A stretch of 64,000 bases of DNA from Chenopodium formosanum (taxonomy: Eukaryota; Streptophyta; Magnoliopsida; Caryophyllales; Amaranthaceae). Below the pieces are notes generated by a model. The model did no database searches. It saw nothing but the letters and a program-made list of their open reading frames with translations, and had not been told where the DNA came from. The stretch covers positions 44,056,165-44,120,164 of the forward strand of contig CM044868.1 in the NCBI GenBank assembly GCA_024500155.1. The letters run 5' to 3'. Shown one piece after another: positions 47,029 through 56,833 of the stretch. Each line of letters begins with the position of its first letter. Position 1 is the first letter of the stretch. The position numbers and the translations under genes were made by a program.

Positions 47029-47047
47029 AGGCAAGTGTGGGGGATTT
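47029..47047 (+). promoter_or_regulatory. Polypurine tract before 3' LTR
   Basis: GCAAGTGTGGGGGATTT ends at the LTR start (47048) and is preceded by GAGGACAAGCAAAAG, a phrase also found in the minus-strand element near 13600. Confidence 0.85.
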
Positions 47048-48521
47048 TGATGAGTGGCATTTATGCCACTCTTTTATCCTTTTTCTCTAAGGATTCTCCC
47101 CTCATTTGCACTTGTTTGGCCCTTTTTCTAAGCATTTTTACTTAGTTTTGCTTCCTCTTTTCTTTCTCCTTTATCTTCCCTTTTCTTAGTCTTCTAGCTT
47201 TGTTTTTATCGTGACTTTCATGCTTATGCTTTGTAGGAACCATCGGGATTTTCAAGAGGAGGAAGCTAAGCTCAAGGGGAGCTGGAGGAAGTATGATTCA
47301 GAAGAGGTTCGGCCGAACCTCCAGAAAGTGTGGCCGAACCAAGGTGTGGCCGAACCTGCTCAGTGGTTCGGCCAAACGTCGAGGCAGGGACAAGATGCAA
47401 TTTGGCAAATTTGCAGGAGTGGTCGAACCACAGGAGTTCAACTAGACCAGGATTAGGGAGGTTCGACCGAACCTACCCATGGTTCGGCCGAACCTACCCT
47501 GTAGTCCGGCCGAACCTTCCCATTGTTCGGTCGGACCACTCCTTTTATCAGCTGGCTTTGTACGGACTATATAAGTTACATCTTAGAACGTTTTGAAAGA
47601 GTAGATTAACTTAGTTTTAATTTTTCTACATTTTTAGCTTAATCTAGAGAGAGAAACACTATTAGTCTTCATTGGTAGAGAGAGAAAGTGTGGTTTTCTT
47701 CATTGATGAACTTGGATTTTGAAGAAGGAGTTTGTTCAATCCTTTGTAGACCTTCATCTTTAATTAATGAGCAATCTCTTACTCTTTCTCTTTACCTTTG
47801 TTTTTTATTTTTCTTATTTGCTTTGATTTTTCTTCTTTGCTTAGATGCTTATTGATTTGATGATTGATATTGTTTTCAATATGATTTGTGAGTAGTCACC
47901 TAGCCAAGGGTGTGGGGATGGTGTAGTTGCTAATTTTTCATGCTTATAATGTTGGGGTTATGTTAATGGTGATTAAAGTCTTTGCATGCTTGATATTCTT
48001 TGATCTTCTTGCAAGTGCACATTGTTAGTTAATCAAAGATGAGTCTTTGCTAACAAGTAACGGAAGTTAACTTAGTTGAGATTCATTACTATCGATAATT
48101 CTTTGTTTGCACCTTCTAATATATGGTTCTAGTGTGGAAACATAGAGGCTATGTTAGGAGAAATCGATTAACCCCGGAAGGCGGTTAGATTGGGCCTTAC
48201 TTCGGTATTCAAGCATGTTTAGTTTACCATTGATTTGCTACTTTGTTATTGCATGATCAAGCGTCATCTTCACCTACCCATTTTCCTTGGTGCCTAGTTA
48301 TATTAATTTTAATCTATTTCGTTCTTAGTTTAATCTCTTAGTTATTCACACTTCTTGTTCCGAGATAGCTTAGACCCTAGGTAATGAATACGGTGCTTAA
48401 GCAATTTTCCCTGTGGTTTGACCCTTATGCTTGCCTCATACTCGTATTAGGTTTGTTTAGGTTGTATAAATTGTATTTGATCTAAGGATACACAATTGAC
48501 GACGCGTTTATTCCCTTGTCA
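47048..48521 (+). mobile_element. 3' LTR of the 41.9-48.5 kb element
   Basis: Starts TGATGAGTGGCATTTATG and ends CCCTTGTCA. Array at 47306-47537 and TATA at 47568-47575, at the same relative places as in the 5' LTR. The array is base-for-base the same in both LTRs as far as I compared. Confidence 0.9.
47306..47537. repeat. GGTTCGGCCGAACC array, 3' LTR copy
   Basis: Same units and spacing as 42181-42412, shifted by 5125 bp. Palindromes intact. Confidence 0.95.
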
Positions 48522-50243
48522 CCTGTGCCTGTCTGAAACCCTCTGGCGCGTCAGCAATATGGTCCTCAGTAATACCAATCGACCCTGGTTAGCGGACAAA
48601 TTTAGGCGGAATCTCAATCCTTCCAACGGGGCAAACAGTCGTCTGAAAATACGATCGAATAATCAAGTTATTCGACTATTTAAACAGAGACTAGCGATAA
48701 AACTCCTCAAAAGAAATCATACCTCAGGAAGGCGGGGTGGAGGAGCCAGAGAGGGAAGCAAGTCCTGCGCATAATCACCCTTCATGCGCACAAGCTCCTG
48801 CCAAGGAAAAGTGTAGCGCTCTCCCCTGTTTATCAACTCCCTAAGCAAGCGCGAGTCTAGTATTGACTCCGGTGGAGATAAGGGCACCACAAAGCGATCA
48901 CCATTGTGCTGACGAACGCACGCTCCCCCAGATACTAGACAAAGCGTCCTGTACCAACTTAAACAGTGCGGTACGCTGAAAGCTGCAAGGCCTCGGGAAG
49001 ATTAGTCATCCCAGCCCAAGGATGACACTAGACATCAATAGCAACCTGTAAACCATAAAAAGTTGGCATGAAGCACCGGAAATAACGTCAAGAGAGAAAA
49101 TAACAGGCTAATTCTTACGCCAACAGAAGAGGTGCCTCGGCGTAGCAGCCCGCGCAGCGCATAGACAGACTCCACCCGTGACTCTCCTCGGTCACGCCAG
49201 CTGGCCCTGATAGGGAAGTCGTAAACCGCTCCACGACGCCGTCGAGGAGCCAATCCTGGGAAGTACTCGTAGAACCATAGCTGCAATGAAAAGTAATCTT
49301 TGAGCACATGAGTTGAACAAATTAAAATAAAACAAGAAGAGGAAAGGATCGTCACCTCTACGACTCTCCATAAACCGTAGACAGTGACAGGGAACTCGTC
49401 GTTCAGCTGTCTACAGCCATGACGTAACGACAAGAGAAGGTCGGCATATCCGAGGCTGGCCCAGCTAAAGGATCCTATCTCACTGATCCTGACTAAAGAA
49501 GGAAGGTAGCAAAGGAGTGCATGCGAAATCCTATCAGGAGAAATAGTCATGAAAATAAGAATCAAAATGAAGATCCGCACTCGCTGCTCAGGTGATGTCT
49601 CCTCCATGTCGAAACCACGGGCTAAAACCGAAGCCAACTCTAATCGCCCGCTCCTAGGACCACCTCGAGACACTGGCTGGGTCCTGATATGCTGAACGAT
49701 CGGACCTAACAAGTCAGCTGCCTCAGCCGCTCCCCAAGAAAGATCAGACATCTGTGCTACGGCCCGAACAGTGAAGCGTAGACCGCTAATCATGCTAAAG
49801 TCCAGAGGGGTCATTGTCATCTCCCCTCAAGCAAAGTAAAAGGTGTTGGTAGTATCCCAAAAATACTCCAACAATGCGCGAAACACTACGATCGCCGAAT
49901 AAAAGTATACTAAACCAGCTGATTCCCATAAGGCGTTCGTAGCAGGATCCCGCGTGATAATCCGATGAAGTCAAGGAATCAAATCTCTGGCTCCGAAACC
50001 GTGGTGGCGAAGCGTGCCGTCAACTATGCCGGCAAGTGGGCGATGAGAAACGTGGTTCTCACGACAGAAAACCGACTGGTCTGAGGTCTACGGAGGTGAA
50101 ACCCACCTACCTCTACACGTAGAGGCCCGAGGCTCAGACTCTAAGACGTCGTCATCCATACCCTCGGGAATCGTGGGAGAGTCCTCCCGAAAAGCCTGAC
50201 GCCGACCATGAGTGGAAAGATCGCGATCCCGTCGTCTAGGTAT

Positions 50244-50959
50244 GCTATTATAAAAATAAAAATCTAAATGCTTAGCATCATTTCCTAAGACATTTAGTTA
50301 TTTATATCGAGTTGCATTTTAATAAAAATCTAAATGCTTAGCATCACTTCCTAAGTTATTTAATTATTTATTGCATTATACGCTAAATTTTTACCTCAAG
50401 GCTAAAAATTGGCAAAATAAGGGAATTATTTATAGTACTTAGTTTCTCCATGACGAACTAATGCTATGTTCTCCTAATTGCATAATACTATGTTCTCCAT
50501 GACAATGTAGTACATACACAACACAAAACATGTCTCAAAATTGCACAAAAACAATAGATCGACGCATCATAGCATATGTCATCATTTCAAGCGCAAAAGA
50601 ACAACATGAATAACAAAGAGCACCATTTACCAAGTAGTACCAAAAATGGTGATTTGCTCAATTCTTCACCAAATCATGCAATTTTTGTCTCAAATCGCTC
50701 ACAAACACGCATAAATACATATACTAGTAAATTCATAGCAAAAATTTCAACATAAACCCCAAAATCAATAAATCCCCAAATTGATTTTTAAGGGTTTTTT
50801 CATTAAATTATTTGAAGCAAATTCGAGACAAAAGTCAAAGGAAACTTACACAGATCCTTGTAGAGAACCAAAAATGAAGAAAGTAGCAAAAATTTAGAGC
50901 CAAATTGATGAAAATTTCAGCTCCAAATTCGCAAAAGGGTGAAGACACCAGAGCAGCCG
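50244..50959. other. 5' flank of antisense gene 2
   Basis: AT-rich. Contains a local direct repeat (AAAAATCTAAATGCTTAGCATCA at about 50261 and 50324, with CCTAAG...ATTTA). Same structure in copy 3 at 62320-63030. In the antisense direction this would be leader or intron; no frame is recognised. Confidence 0.45.
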
Positions 50960-51240
50960 CCGCGACACGGTCAGCCTACACCATCACACGGTGACCAGGT
51001 ACCGTGTCACGGAGCTCAGATACCATGTCACGGTAATTCCAAGAGTCGCCGGAGCTCCGATCAACAGCATCGAGCTCCGAATAGTAGCATAACATTGAGC
51101 AGCAGTGAAATTTCAGCAAAAACAATAAAAAGAAAAAAAAAAGAAACCCGCAGAGCCGCTGTGTCACGGGAAGACAATCCGTTTGCTAGGAAAATCAACC
51201 GTGCGCTGGTGACGAGCCGCCGTGGCACGGGAATCTGGGA
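50960..51240. repeat. CCGTGNCACGG array in the leader of antisense gene 2
   Basis: Units at 50960, 50981, 51002 and 51023 with an exact 21-bp step, then looser units near 51160-51235 (CTGTGTCACGG, CCGTGGCACGG). Duplicated in copy 3 at about 63037-63310. Confidence 0.85.
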
Positions 51241-51324
51241 AGCTTAAACTGAAAAATGGAGATGATAAGTGCGAGCAGGAGAAGAAAGAGAAATGGGGAG
51301 TGAAAAAAAATGGGAGCAATGTCT

Positions 51325-51336
51325 GATATTTAAAGC
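51325..51336 (-). promoter_or_regulatory. TATA-like element of antisense gene 2
   Basis: Minus strand GCTTTAAATATC, followed in antisense direction by pyrimidine-rich sequence (TCTCTTTCTTCTCC). The array at 51446-51517 lies 110 bp upstream. Prediction only. Confidence 0.4.
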
Positions 51337-51445
51337 AAAAAATAACCGTTGCACGACCCCGTTACCGTTCCACATTTTCTGTTATTGAGTAACGGTGTTC
51401 AGGCGCGTGGAACAAAGCGCGTGGGATTTTTGTGCCAAAAAATTC

Positions 51446-51517
51446 CCGTGACCTGGGAATTTCTCCCGTTAGACGACAATCCTAAACCGTGTCGCGGGAT
51501 TTATCCACGTGGCACGT
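51446..51517. repeat. CCGTGNCACGG array upstream of antisense gene 2 promoter
   Basis: Units at 51446, 51466, 51487 and 51507 (20, 21, 20 bp). They are degenerate (CCGTGACCTGG, CCGTTAGACGA, CCGTGTCGCGG, CACGTGGCACG). Confidence 0.8.
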
Positions 51518-51847
51518 TGTTCAGGCTTTTGTCCTGCACGTCCCTTGAAGTGGTCAGCGAATATTCCTGGCTTCTTGACTAAAATTGCGCAATTTTCCGT
51601 GCAAATTGGACAATTAATTTTTCAGTACAAACTTATTATTTAATTTTAGCCCAAACCTTTTTTTATTTTATTGTTTTATTATTTATTTTTGGCCCAAACC
51701 TTTCATTTATTTTATTTACTTATTTTCTTATTTTAGCCCAAATAACAATAAATCAGAAAAAGGCCCGAAATTATCAGTCGGCACTTAAAATGCTAAACGA
51801 AATTAGGGTTAAAAATGAATTTATTCGGAAAAGCGGACTAAAAATTC

Positions 51848-52094
51848 TCGCGCCACGGCAACTGTCCACCGTGTCACGAGAAACTTTCCCGTCTGACGGT
51901 GGGATTTCCCGTGACACGAGAAACCTGCTTTGACAAGGGAATTTCTATGTCCTTTCCGCGTAAACCCTTAACGCGTTTTCTTCCCTGTTTACTAAATATT
52001 TCCCGTGTCACACAAAATTTGCACCGTGTCACGGGAATGTGTACTGTCTGACGGTGGGATTTTTCGTGTCATGGAACAATTTTCCGTGTCGCGG
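51848..52094. repeat. CCGTGNCACGG arrays in U3, upstream of TATA
   Basis: Block one starts at 51848, 51869, 51889 and 51909; block two at 52003, 52024, 52044, 52064 and 52084. Steps are 20-21 bp. The last unit ends about 60 bp before the TATA box. Confidence 0.95.
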
Positions 52095-52155
52095 GATACT
52101 TTTTTAGGGTTTTTATCATTTTAGGGTTCTGTGTGTTCCCTCAGCACATTTTCTC

Positions 52156-52163
52156 TATAAATA
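52156..52163 (+). promoter_or_regulatory. TATA box of Tat copy 3 LTR
   Basis: CTCTATAAATACCCCC, with the array immediately upstream. Confidence 0.7.
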
Positions 52164-53147
52164 CCCCCTCATTTCTGATGTACGGGGCATCAATTAATTC
52201 TCTATTTTTCTCTCTTCTATGCTCTAGCCTAAACACTAGCCTACCCTTCTTATTTCAAAATTCCTTCGTCAAGTATTTCAAGGAGTCCATACTTTACTCG
52301 TGGTTCTTTCCTTAAGCCAAGGCGTGAAGGGTAGAACTGTTTGAGGGTTTGGCCCCAAATCAATTCTACTTTATTTAGTTTAATTTAATTATTGTTTTAT
52401 TATTATTTCCTTGAAGTTACTAACTCGTTTATTATTTTGTAGTTGCAAACAAACAGAATCAAAGTAAGAATTTTGTTCCTTTTATTTCTATTATTTTTTC
52501 TAACGATTTTATATTGTTGGAATTATTGTTGAATTGCTTCCAATATTGATGTTATTCTATTATTATTTATTGATCACCATATTGCATGTTAAAAGGAAAT
52601 ATGTAATTGAAAATCACGCCTAATAAGATAATTTGGACAACTGGTTTAGGTTCCTTTTTAATCTTGTTATTTAATCAAGTGATCACTAATATTTTAGAAT
52701 AACGTGTTGCATTAATATTAAACCAATTAAGCATAATAATAGTTTGGAGCAAATTGAATATTTTGTTGTATGCCTTTTAGATCGCAGGAATGTTTTTCAC
52801 TATATGAATCGAGTAGAGGCGAATACGTTGAATGTGACTCCATGACTCACTTCGTACCATCATCCCCGATCCTCCTTTCGTGGTTCCGAACAATATGGAG
52901 TTAGTAATCTCATGGATTATGTTTGGGGTGTAACCTTCACGGGTCAAATACTTGTTGCCTTTCGTCGTCCCTTATCGCGGTTGCCTTTTTATGATCCGTA
53001 AACAGTTTACAAGTTCCTTAAAAACTTGTTGGCGGCTCCCTACTTTATTTTTCCCTAATCTTGTTATGTCATTTCCCACTTCCTATGAGTTCTAAGCATA
53101 TTAAAAAATGCTTTAACGTAGACGCACTTCAAACGACGCCTACAATT

Positions 53148-53165
53148 TGGCGACTCAACTTGGGA
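53148..53165 (+). promoter_or_regulatory. Primer binding site of Tat copy 3
   Basis: TGGCGACTCAACTTGGGA, three bases after the LTR end CCTACA. TGGCGACTC...GGGA is the usual Tat-type site; I do not assign the tRNA. Confidence 0.7.
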
Positions 53166-53381
53166 GGATTCTTGGTTATTTATCGATTTGAGTGATCAGT
53201 ATTTAATTAAGATGAGTGGATGAGACTTGAAAGATTCTTGAAAAATATTCCTGTGATTAATTTGACATTTTTGCATATGCACAGACGTTTTAATGTTGCA
53301 TTTAGGTCTGTCCCGTAGGAAAAATTGAATAACTTGATTGCTTACGAAGGAAAACAGGGCACCAGTCAGATTTTCTGACTG

Positions 53382-53472
53382 CCGTGCCACGGCAAAATCT
53401 ACCGTGTCAAGGTATAGTGCACTGTCTGACGGTGTGCCATACCGTGGCACGGGAATCTTTGCCGTGTCACGG
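53382..53472. repeat. CCGTGNCACGG array, leader block 1
   Basis: Units at 53382, 53402, 53422, 53442 and 53462, exactly 20 bp apart: CCGTGCCACGG, CCGTGTCAAGG, CTGTCTGACGG, CCGTGGCACGG, CCGTGTCACGG. The 9-bp spacers differ. Confidence 0.95.
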
Positions 53473-53981
53473 CAGTCCTAAAATCAGTCCGATGGCTTAT
53501 TTTCTCTTCTCAGAGTCAACTTCCTTCGATTTTCTGAAAAAACGTGTGTGTTCTACATGCGTCTTAGCCCGGGGAATTTAAGCTCTATCAACCCAAAAAA
53601 CGCTCATGGAAATAAGGGTTCATCCGAGTTACTAAATCCACCCAAACCATGAAGTCGAGTTCGATTTCATCACGAACTCGCAGAGCCGCCCGTTGGCATA
53701 CACCCTCAAGGGAGGCTGCCTTGCTAACGCGTCCAAACTCTTAACCATGGTACCCTTTTGACTCCCAAACCTTGACCAATAGTTGAACATAGATCTTGAC
53801 ACTAGGTTGCGAACTTTTTTTACATCATCGTGACTAAGTGCTACATGGTATGTTTGGTGCTAACCTTCATGTGTTTACTCTTAACCCATGACCAAGGGTT
53901 TTTATTTCCACATAGTAATTAGTAAGGACCTAAAATCGACTAAAGTCTGGAAAAATCACAAAACAAACCTAGAACTACGCA

Positions 53982-54092
53982 CCGTGTCACGACAAGTCCT
54001 GCCGCGCCACGGTGAACAGTGCCGTGACACGGCGCATACTACCGTCTGACGATAGGCTGCACCGTGTCACGAAAGTCAGCACTATGACACGG
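53982..54092. repeat. CCGTGNCACGG array, leader block 2
   Basis: Six units at 53982, 54002, 54022, 54042, 54062 and 54082, exactly 20 bp apart, with variable 9-bp spacers. The most regular array in the window. Confidence 0.95.
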
Positions 54093-54464
54093 TGCCCAGG
54101 AAAAGTGTCCCGTCAGTCTCTTTTCGGTTTTTATGCGTACGTATTTTGTTTATTTGTCCAGTTTGGTGTCATGTCTAGCTGTACAGTCATAACACGCATC
54201 CATAACCTCACTTAATCACTCACATGTCGTATTCATACACTTTTTTCTTTAGTCATGCACCACTTTTTGACCGTATTTTAGGGTAGACTTTTTTTGTGTC
54301 GTTTTTTCGGAGAAAGTCGGATAGTATCCTCCCATATTTTTATTTTTTTTGTAAAAAAAATAAATAAATAGAATTTCAAAATTATAGATTTTTAAAAAAT
54401 TCAATTTTTTTTTATTTTATTTTTTTTTATCCGGATGGGTTAAGGTTAAGTTTGGTCATTAAAG

Positions 54465-56116
54465 GTGTGTTTGTTTCGGTGTCACAACACTTGGTCAAGA
54501 AGCAGGGGTAGATTGTTACGGCTTGAGTCAATACCTCAACAACCTCTTATACCAAAGAGGCGTACAAGGAAACCACCACAATCATCTCCACAAGATCCAT
54601 CTCCAGTCTACTTTCAACCAATGGCTACTAAGGAAGATATCGAGAACATCAAGAAGACAATTGAAATGTTGTCTAACATGATGCAAACACTCACCACTAG
54701 AGTCAACACGATAGAGCAAGACAATCAAAACAATGTCACTACCGCTGCAATGGACAGGATTAAGGAATAGATGAGTAAGATTTCTGAAGAATTCACTTAT
54801 GTGGAACAACCTGTCACCTCTTCGTCCATAAGGGACAAGCTTTCTGAGAAGTTTTCCACTGCTGACATTCCCAAATTCAAGCCTACTGATAATCCGCTTT
54901 TCCATTTGAAGGCTTTTTCTACAACCATGGCTCTTAAGGGAGTAGATGTGACACTCTTCCCTACATTGTTCCTTCTTTCCTTGGAGCATGCCTGTCAACA
55001 GTGGTTCTACTCTTTGGAATCCAAACATGTCGTGACCTGGGAGGATGTTGCTGAAAGCTTTATGAATCGTTACAAGTGTAACATTCAGGCCAAGACTTCT
55101 GAACGTGAACTCTCCATTCTTAAACAGAAAGAGAGTGAAGGCTTCACCACTTACTTAAGTAGGTGGAGGGAAACAACCGCGCTCTTGGTGGATCCCCCCA
55201 AGGAAAAAGAGATGGTTTGCTTGTTCATTGCCAATCTAACTCATAAGTACAAGCAACACTTGAAGTTTCTACCTCTGAGTACCTTAGAAGCTGTATACGA
55301 TATTGGGACCAATATCGAGGATGAACCGATGAAGACTGCTGGTAGCAACAATAATAACGGCACTTGGAAAAACAAGAAGAACGACACTCCTTCTTCTTCG
55401 TCTTCCAAGCCCAATAACGCTACTAACAATATCAATATCAATGATGTGATGGCCCTTAATGCTCCTCCTCAAAGATTCCAAAGGAAAAGGAGGGTTTACA
55501 CGCCTTTGGGAATGACTTATTATGCTGCTTTTGACCGTTTGCATGGTCAAGGACTGATTATGCCAATTTGACCATTTCCAGAACCTCGACCAGAGAATAG
55601 GACCGCTAGCTATGACCCCAATGCTTATAGCAAGATTCATCAAGGCAAGGGTCATAATACTGAGAAGTGTTGGAGGTTGAAGGATGCGATTCAAGACCTA
55701 ATTGATGCTAATCAACTTCCTATCCCTCCAGGGGGCAAGAAGCCTAACATTCAAACAGGTCCTCTTTCTAATGCTTTGGCTATCATAGGAGATGAACTCT
55801 CCTTTGATCCGTCAATACTCATTCAACCTGTGAATGAACCTCTGCCGGAAGTTGTATTTGTCTCGAGTTATGAAGAAGTGAATGGAATTTGGGATAGTGA
55901 TGATGAATACGTCTATCTCAAAGATATAGCCTGTTCGTCTCTTGGCACAAGTGAAGATGTTTGTGGAGACCTTGAGGTCAAGGTTCTCACCAGAAGTGGA
56001 CGGTTGCAACAACCTAGTCCACCTCCACAGCAATCACATCCGATAGTTGATCCCATCGACCCTGTGAACAACGATGTGGTCAAACAATTGCAAAAGACCA
56101 AGGTGGAGATGAATGT
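54465..56116 (+). pseudogene. Tat copy 3: gag
   Basis: A single frame with stops at 54768 and 55569. The N-terminal part is Pro-rich, then a coiled-coil-like KEDIENIKKTIEMLSNMMQT. The capsid core has LKAFSTTMALKGVDVTLFPT, YSLESKHVVTWEDVAESFMN and LSRWRETTALLVDPPKEKEM. A knuckle-like KIHQGKGHNTEKCWRLKDAI lies near 55630. After VYLKDI and VKVLTRSGRLQQP the frame shifts near 56120. Confidence 0.85.
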
Positions 56117-56833
56117 ATGAAAGCTTTTGGCCACCTCTCTGTGATGAATGCTCTGGTGAAAACAGGAGTTGATGATGATATGACTCCTCAAGTACTGGTC
56201 AACTTTCTCATTACTAGATTGCCAAGTACTAGAAATCTGATTTCGTTTTCTGACAAGGACCTGCCCCCGGAAGGGGATCAACATAATAAGGCCTTACACC
56301 TCACTATGGTGTGTAGGAAGATGAATGTTCCTATGAGCCTGGCTGATAATGGTTCTACAATCAATGTATGCCCACTCCGCACTGCAAAGAAGTTGGGCAT
56401 AAAGAATGAAGAACTGACTTCCTCTACTCAAGGGATTCGCGCTTATGATAATACTCGTTGTCAAGCCGTGGGTACTATCATACTAAACATAGCTACTGGG
56501 GCCATTGAACGTCGCACCAAATTTCAGGTGGTGGACATAAAGGCCTCTTTCAATCTGTTTTTAGGATGTTCTTGGCTCCATGAGCTAAAGGCAATCCCAT
56601 CATCGTTGCACCAGAAAGTGAAAGCCATAGTTGGAGGGGTTCCAATTACCATTGATGCCTCTCCCATGCGCATTCAAGTTATCGACACTCCTATCGTCCA
56701 TGTCGAACATGACGAAGAAGATGAATATCTTTGGGGGTTTTCACTTGATGATGTTCTCATGATCGAAGAAGAGGAGAAGTGCCATCTTGACTTAGATCCC
56801 TATTCAAACACCAATATTAATGCCATTTTTTAG
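56117..56833 (+). pseudogene. Tat copy 3: aspartic protease
   Basis: The active site is MSLADNGSTINVCPL, the DNGS form usual in Tat elements, near 56335-56375. Flap and C-terminal parts: TSSTQGIRAYDNTR, TKFQVVDIKASFNLFLGCSW, IVGGVPITIDASPMRIQVID. A one- or two-base frameshift separates it from gag. Ends at a TAG at 56831; similarity continues in phase. Confidence 0.85.

Larger units (their letters stand above)
41923..48521 (+). mobile_element. Athila-type element without gag-pol, complete with both LTRs
   Basis: LTRs 41923-43389 and 47048-48521, nearly identical: by hand I count about 36 substitutions plus one 9-bp indel (about 2.5%). Target duplication CCTAC against CCTGT. Removing the element restores continuous exon 4 of antisense gene 2. 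The normal Athila primer site is missing: sequence after the 5' LTR goes ATGGAAAGTGAGC and straight into an Athila ORF-1-like frame, so primer site, gag and pol were deleted. It still has a good polypurine tract at 47030. Confidence 0.9.
41078..50243 (-). pseudogene. Antisense gene 2 of Tat copy 2: plant-mobile-domain protein, six exons
   Basis: Minus-strand exons with GT-AG borders: 50243-49356, 49280-49119, 49045-48723, 48642-48522 plus 41922-41892 (split by the Athila insertion), 41820-41707 and 41630-41078. Exon 1 has LLEYFWDTTNTFYFA then MTMTPLDFSMISGLRF, and exon 2 LWFYEYFPGLAP, all typical of the plant mobile domain. The last exon is Arg/Ser-rich (RRSRSRSRHRG), then Pro/Gly/Ser-rich, ending SSSSADF. 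Damage: start codon is ATA (ATG in copy 3), stops in exon 1 and three in the last exon, and the insertion. Role unknown. Confidence 0.75.
34606..51624 (+). mobile_element. Tat copy 2, 5'-truncated, interrupted by Athila
   Basis: Homologous to copy 3 from about 57350 on. It lacks gag and protease and begins in the protease-RT linker. Sense genes end at 38213. A 3' region follows with two antisense genes (40305-38848 and 50243-41078) and several CCGTGNCACGG arrays. A complete Athila-type element (41923-48521) sits in the second antisense gene. The right limit is where similarity to the copy 3 tail stops (51624 against 63699); sequence after that leads into the LTR of copy 3. Confidence 0.75.
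51625..53144 (+). mobile_element. LTR between Tat copies 2 and 3, left edge uncertain
   Basis: The right edge is firm: ...CCTACA at 53144, then ATT and a primer site. A TATA box lies at 52156-52163. Two CCGTGNCACGG blocks (51848-51930 and 52003-52094) occupy the expected U3. The part after 52610 resembles LTR 0 at 3840-4200. I find no polypurine tract or TG start, so the left edge given is only where similarity to the copy 3 tail stops. It may serve as the 3' LTR of copy 2 and the 5' LTR of copy 3. Confidence 0.65.
53166..54464 (+). other. 5' leader of Tat copy 3
   Basis: No convincing coding. Holds two perfect 20-bp-period CCGTGNCACGG arrays (53382-53472 and 53982-54092) and an AT-rich stretch with poly-T near 54340-54430 ahead of gag. 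Confidence 0.65.

Noticed and set aside
53382..54092. Repeat-spacer appearance resembling a CRISPR array
   Set aside because: Repeats are 11 bp and degenerate, spacers 9 bp, no cas genes, and the context is a plant retrotransposon.
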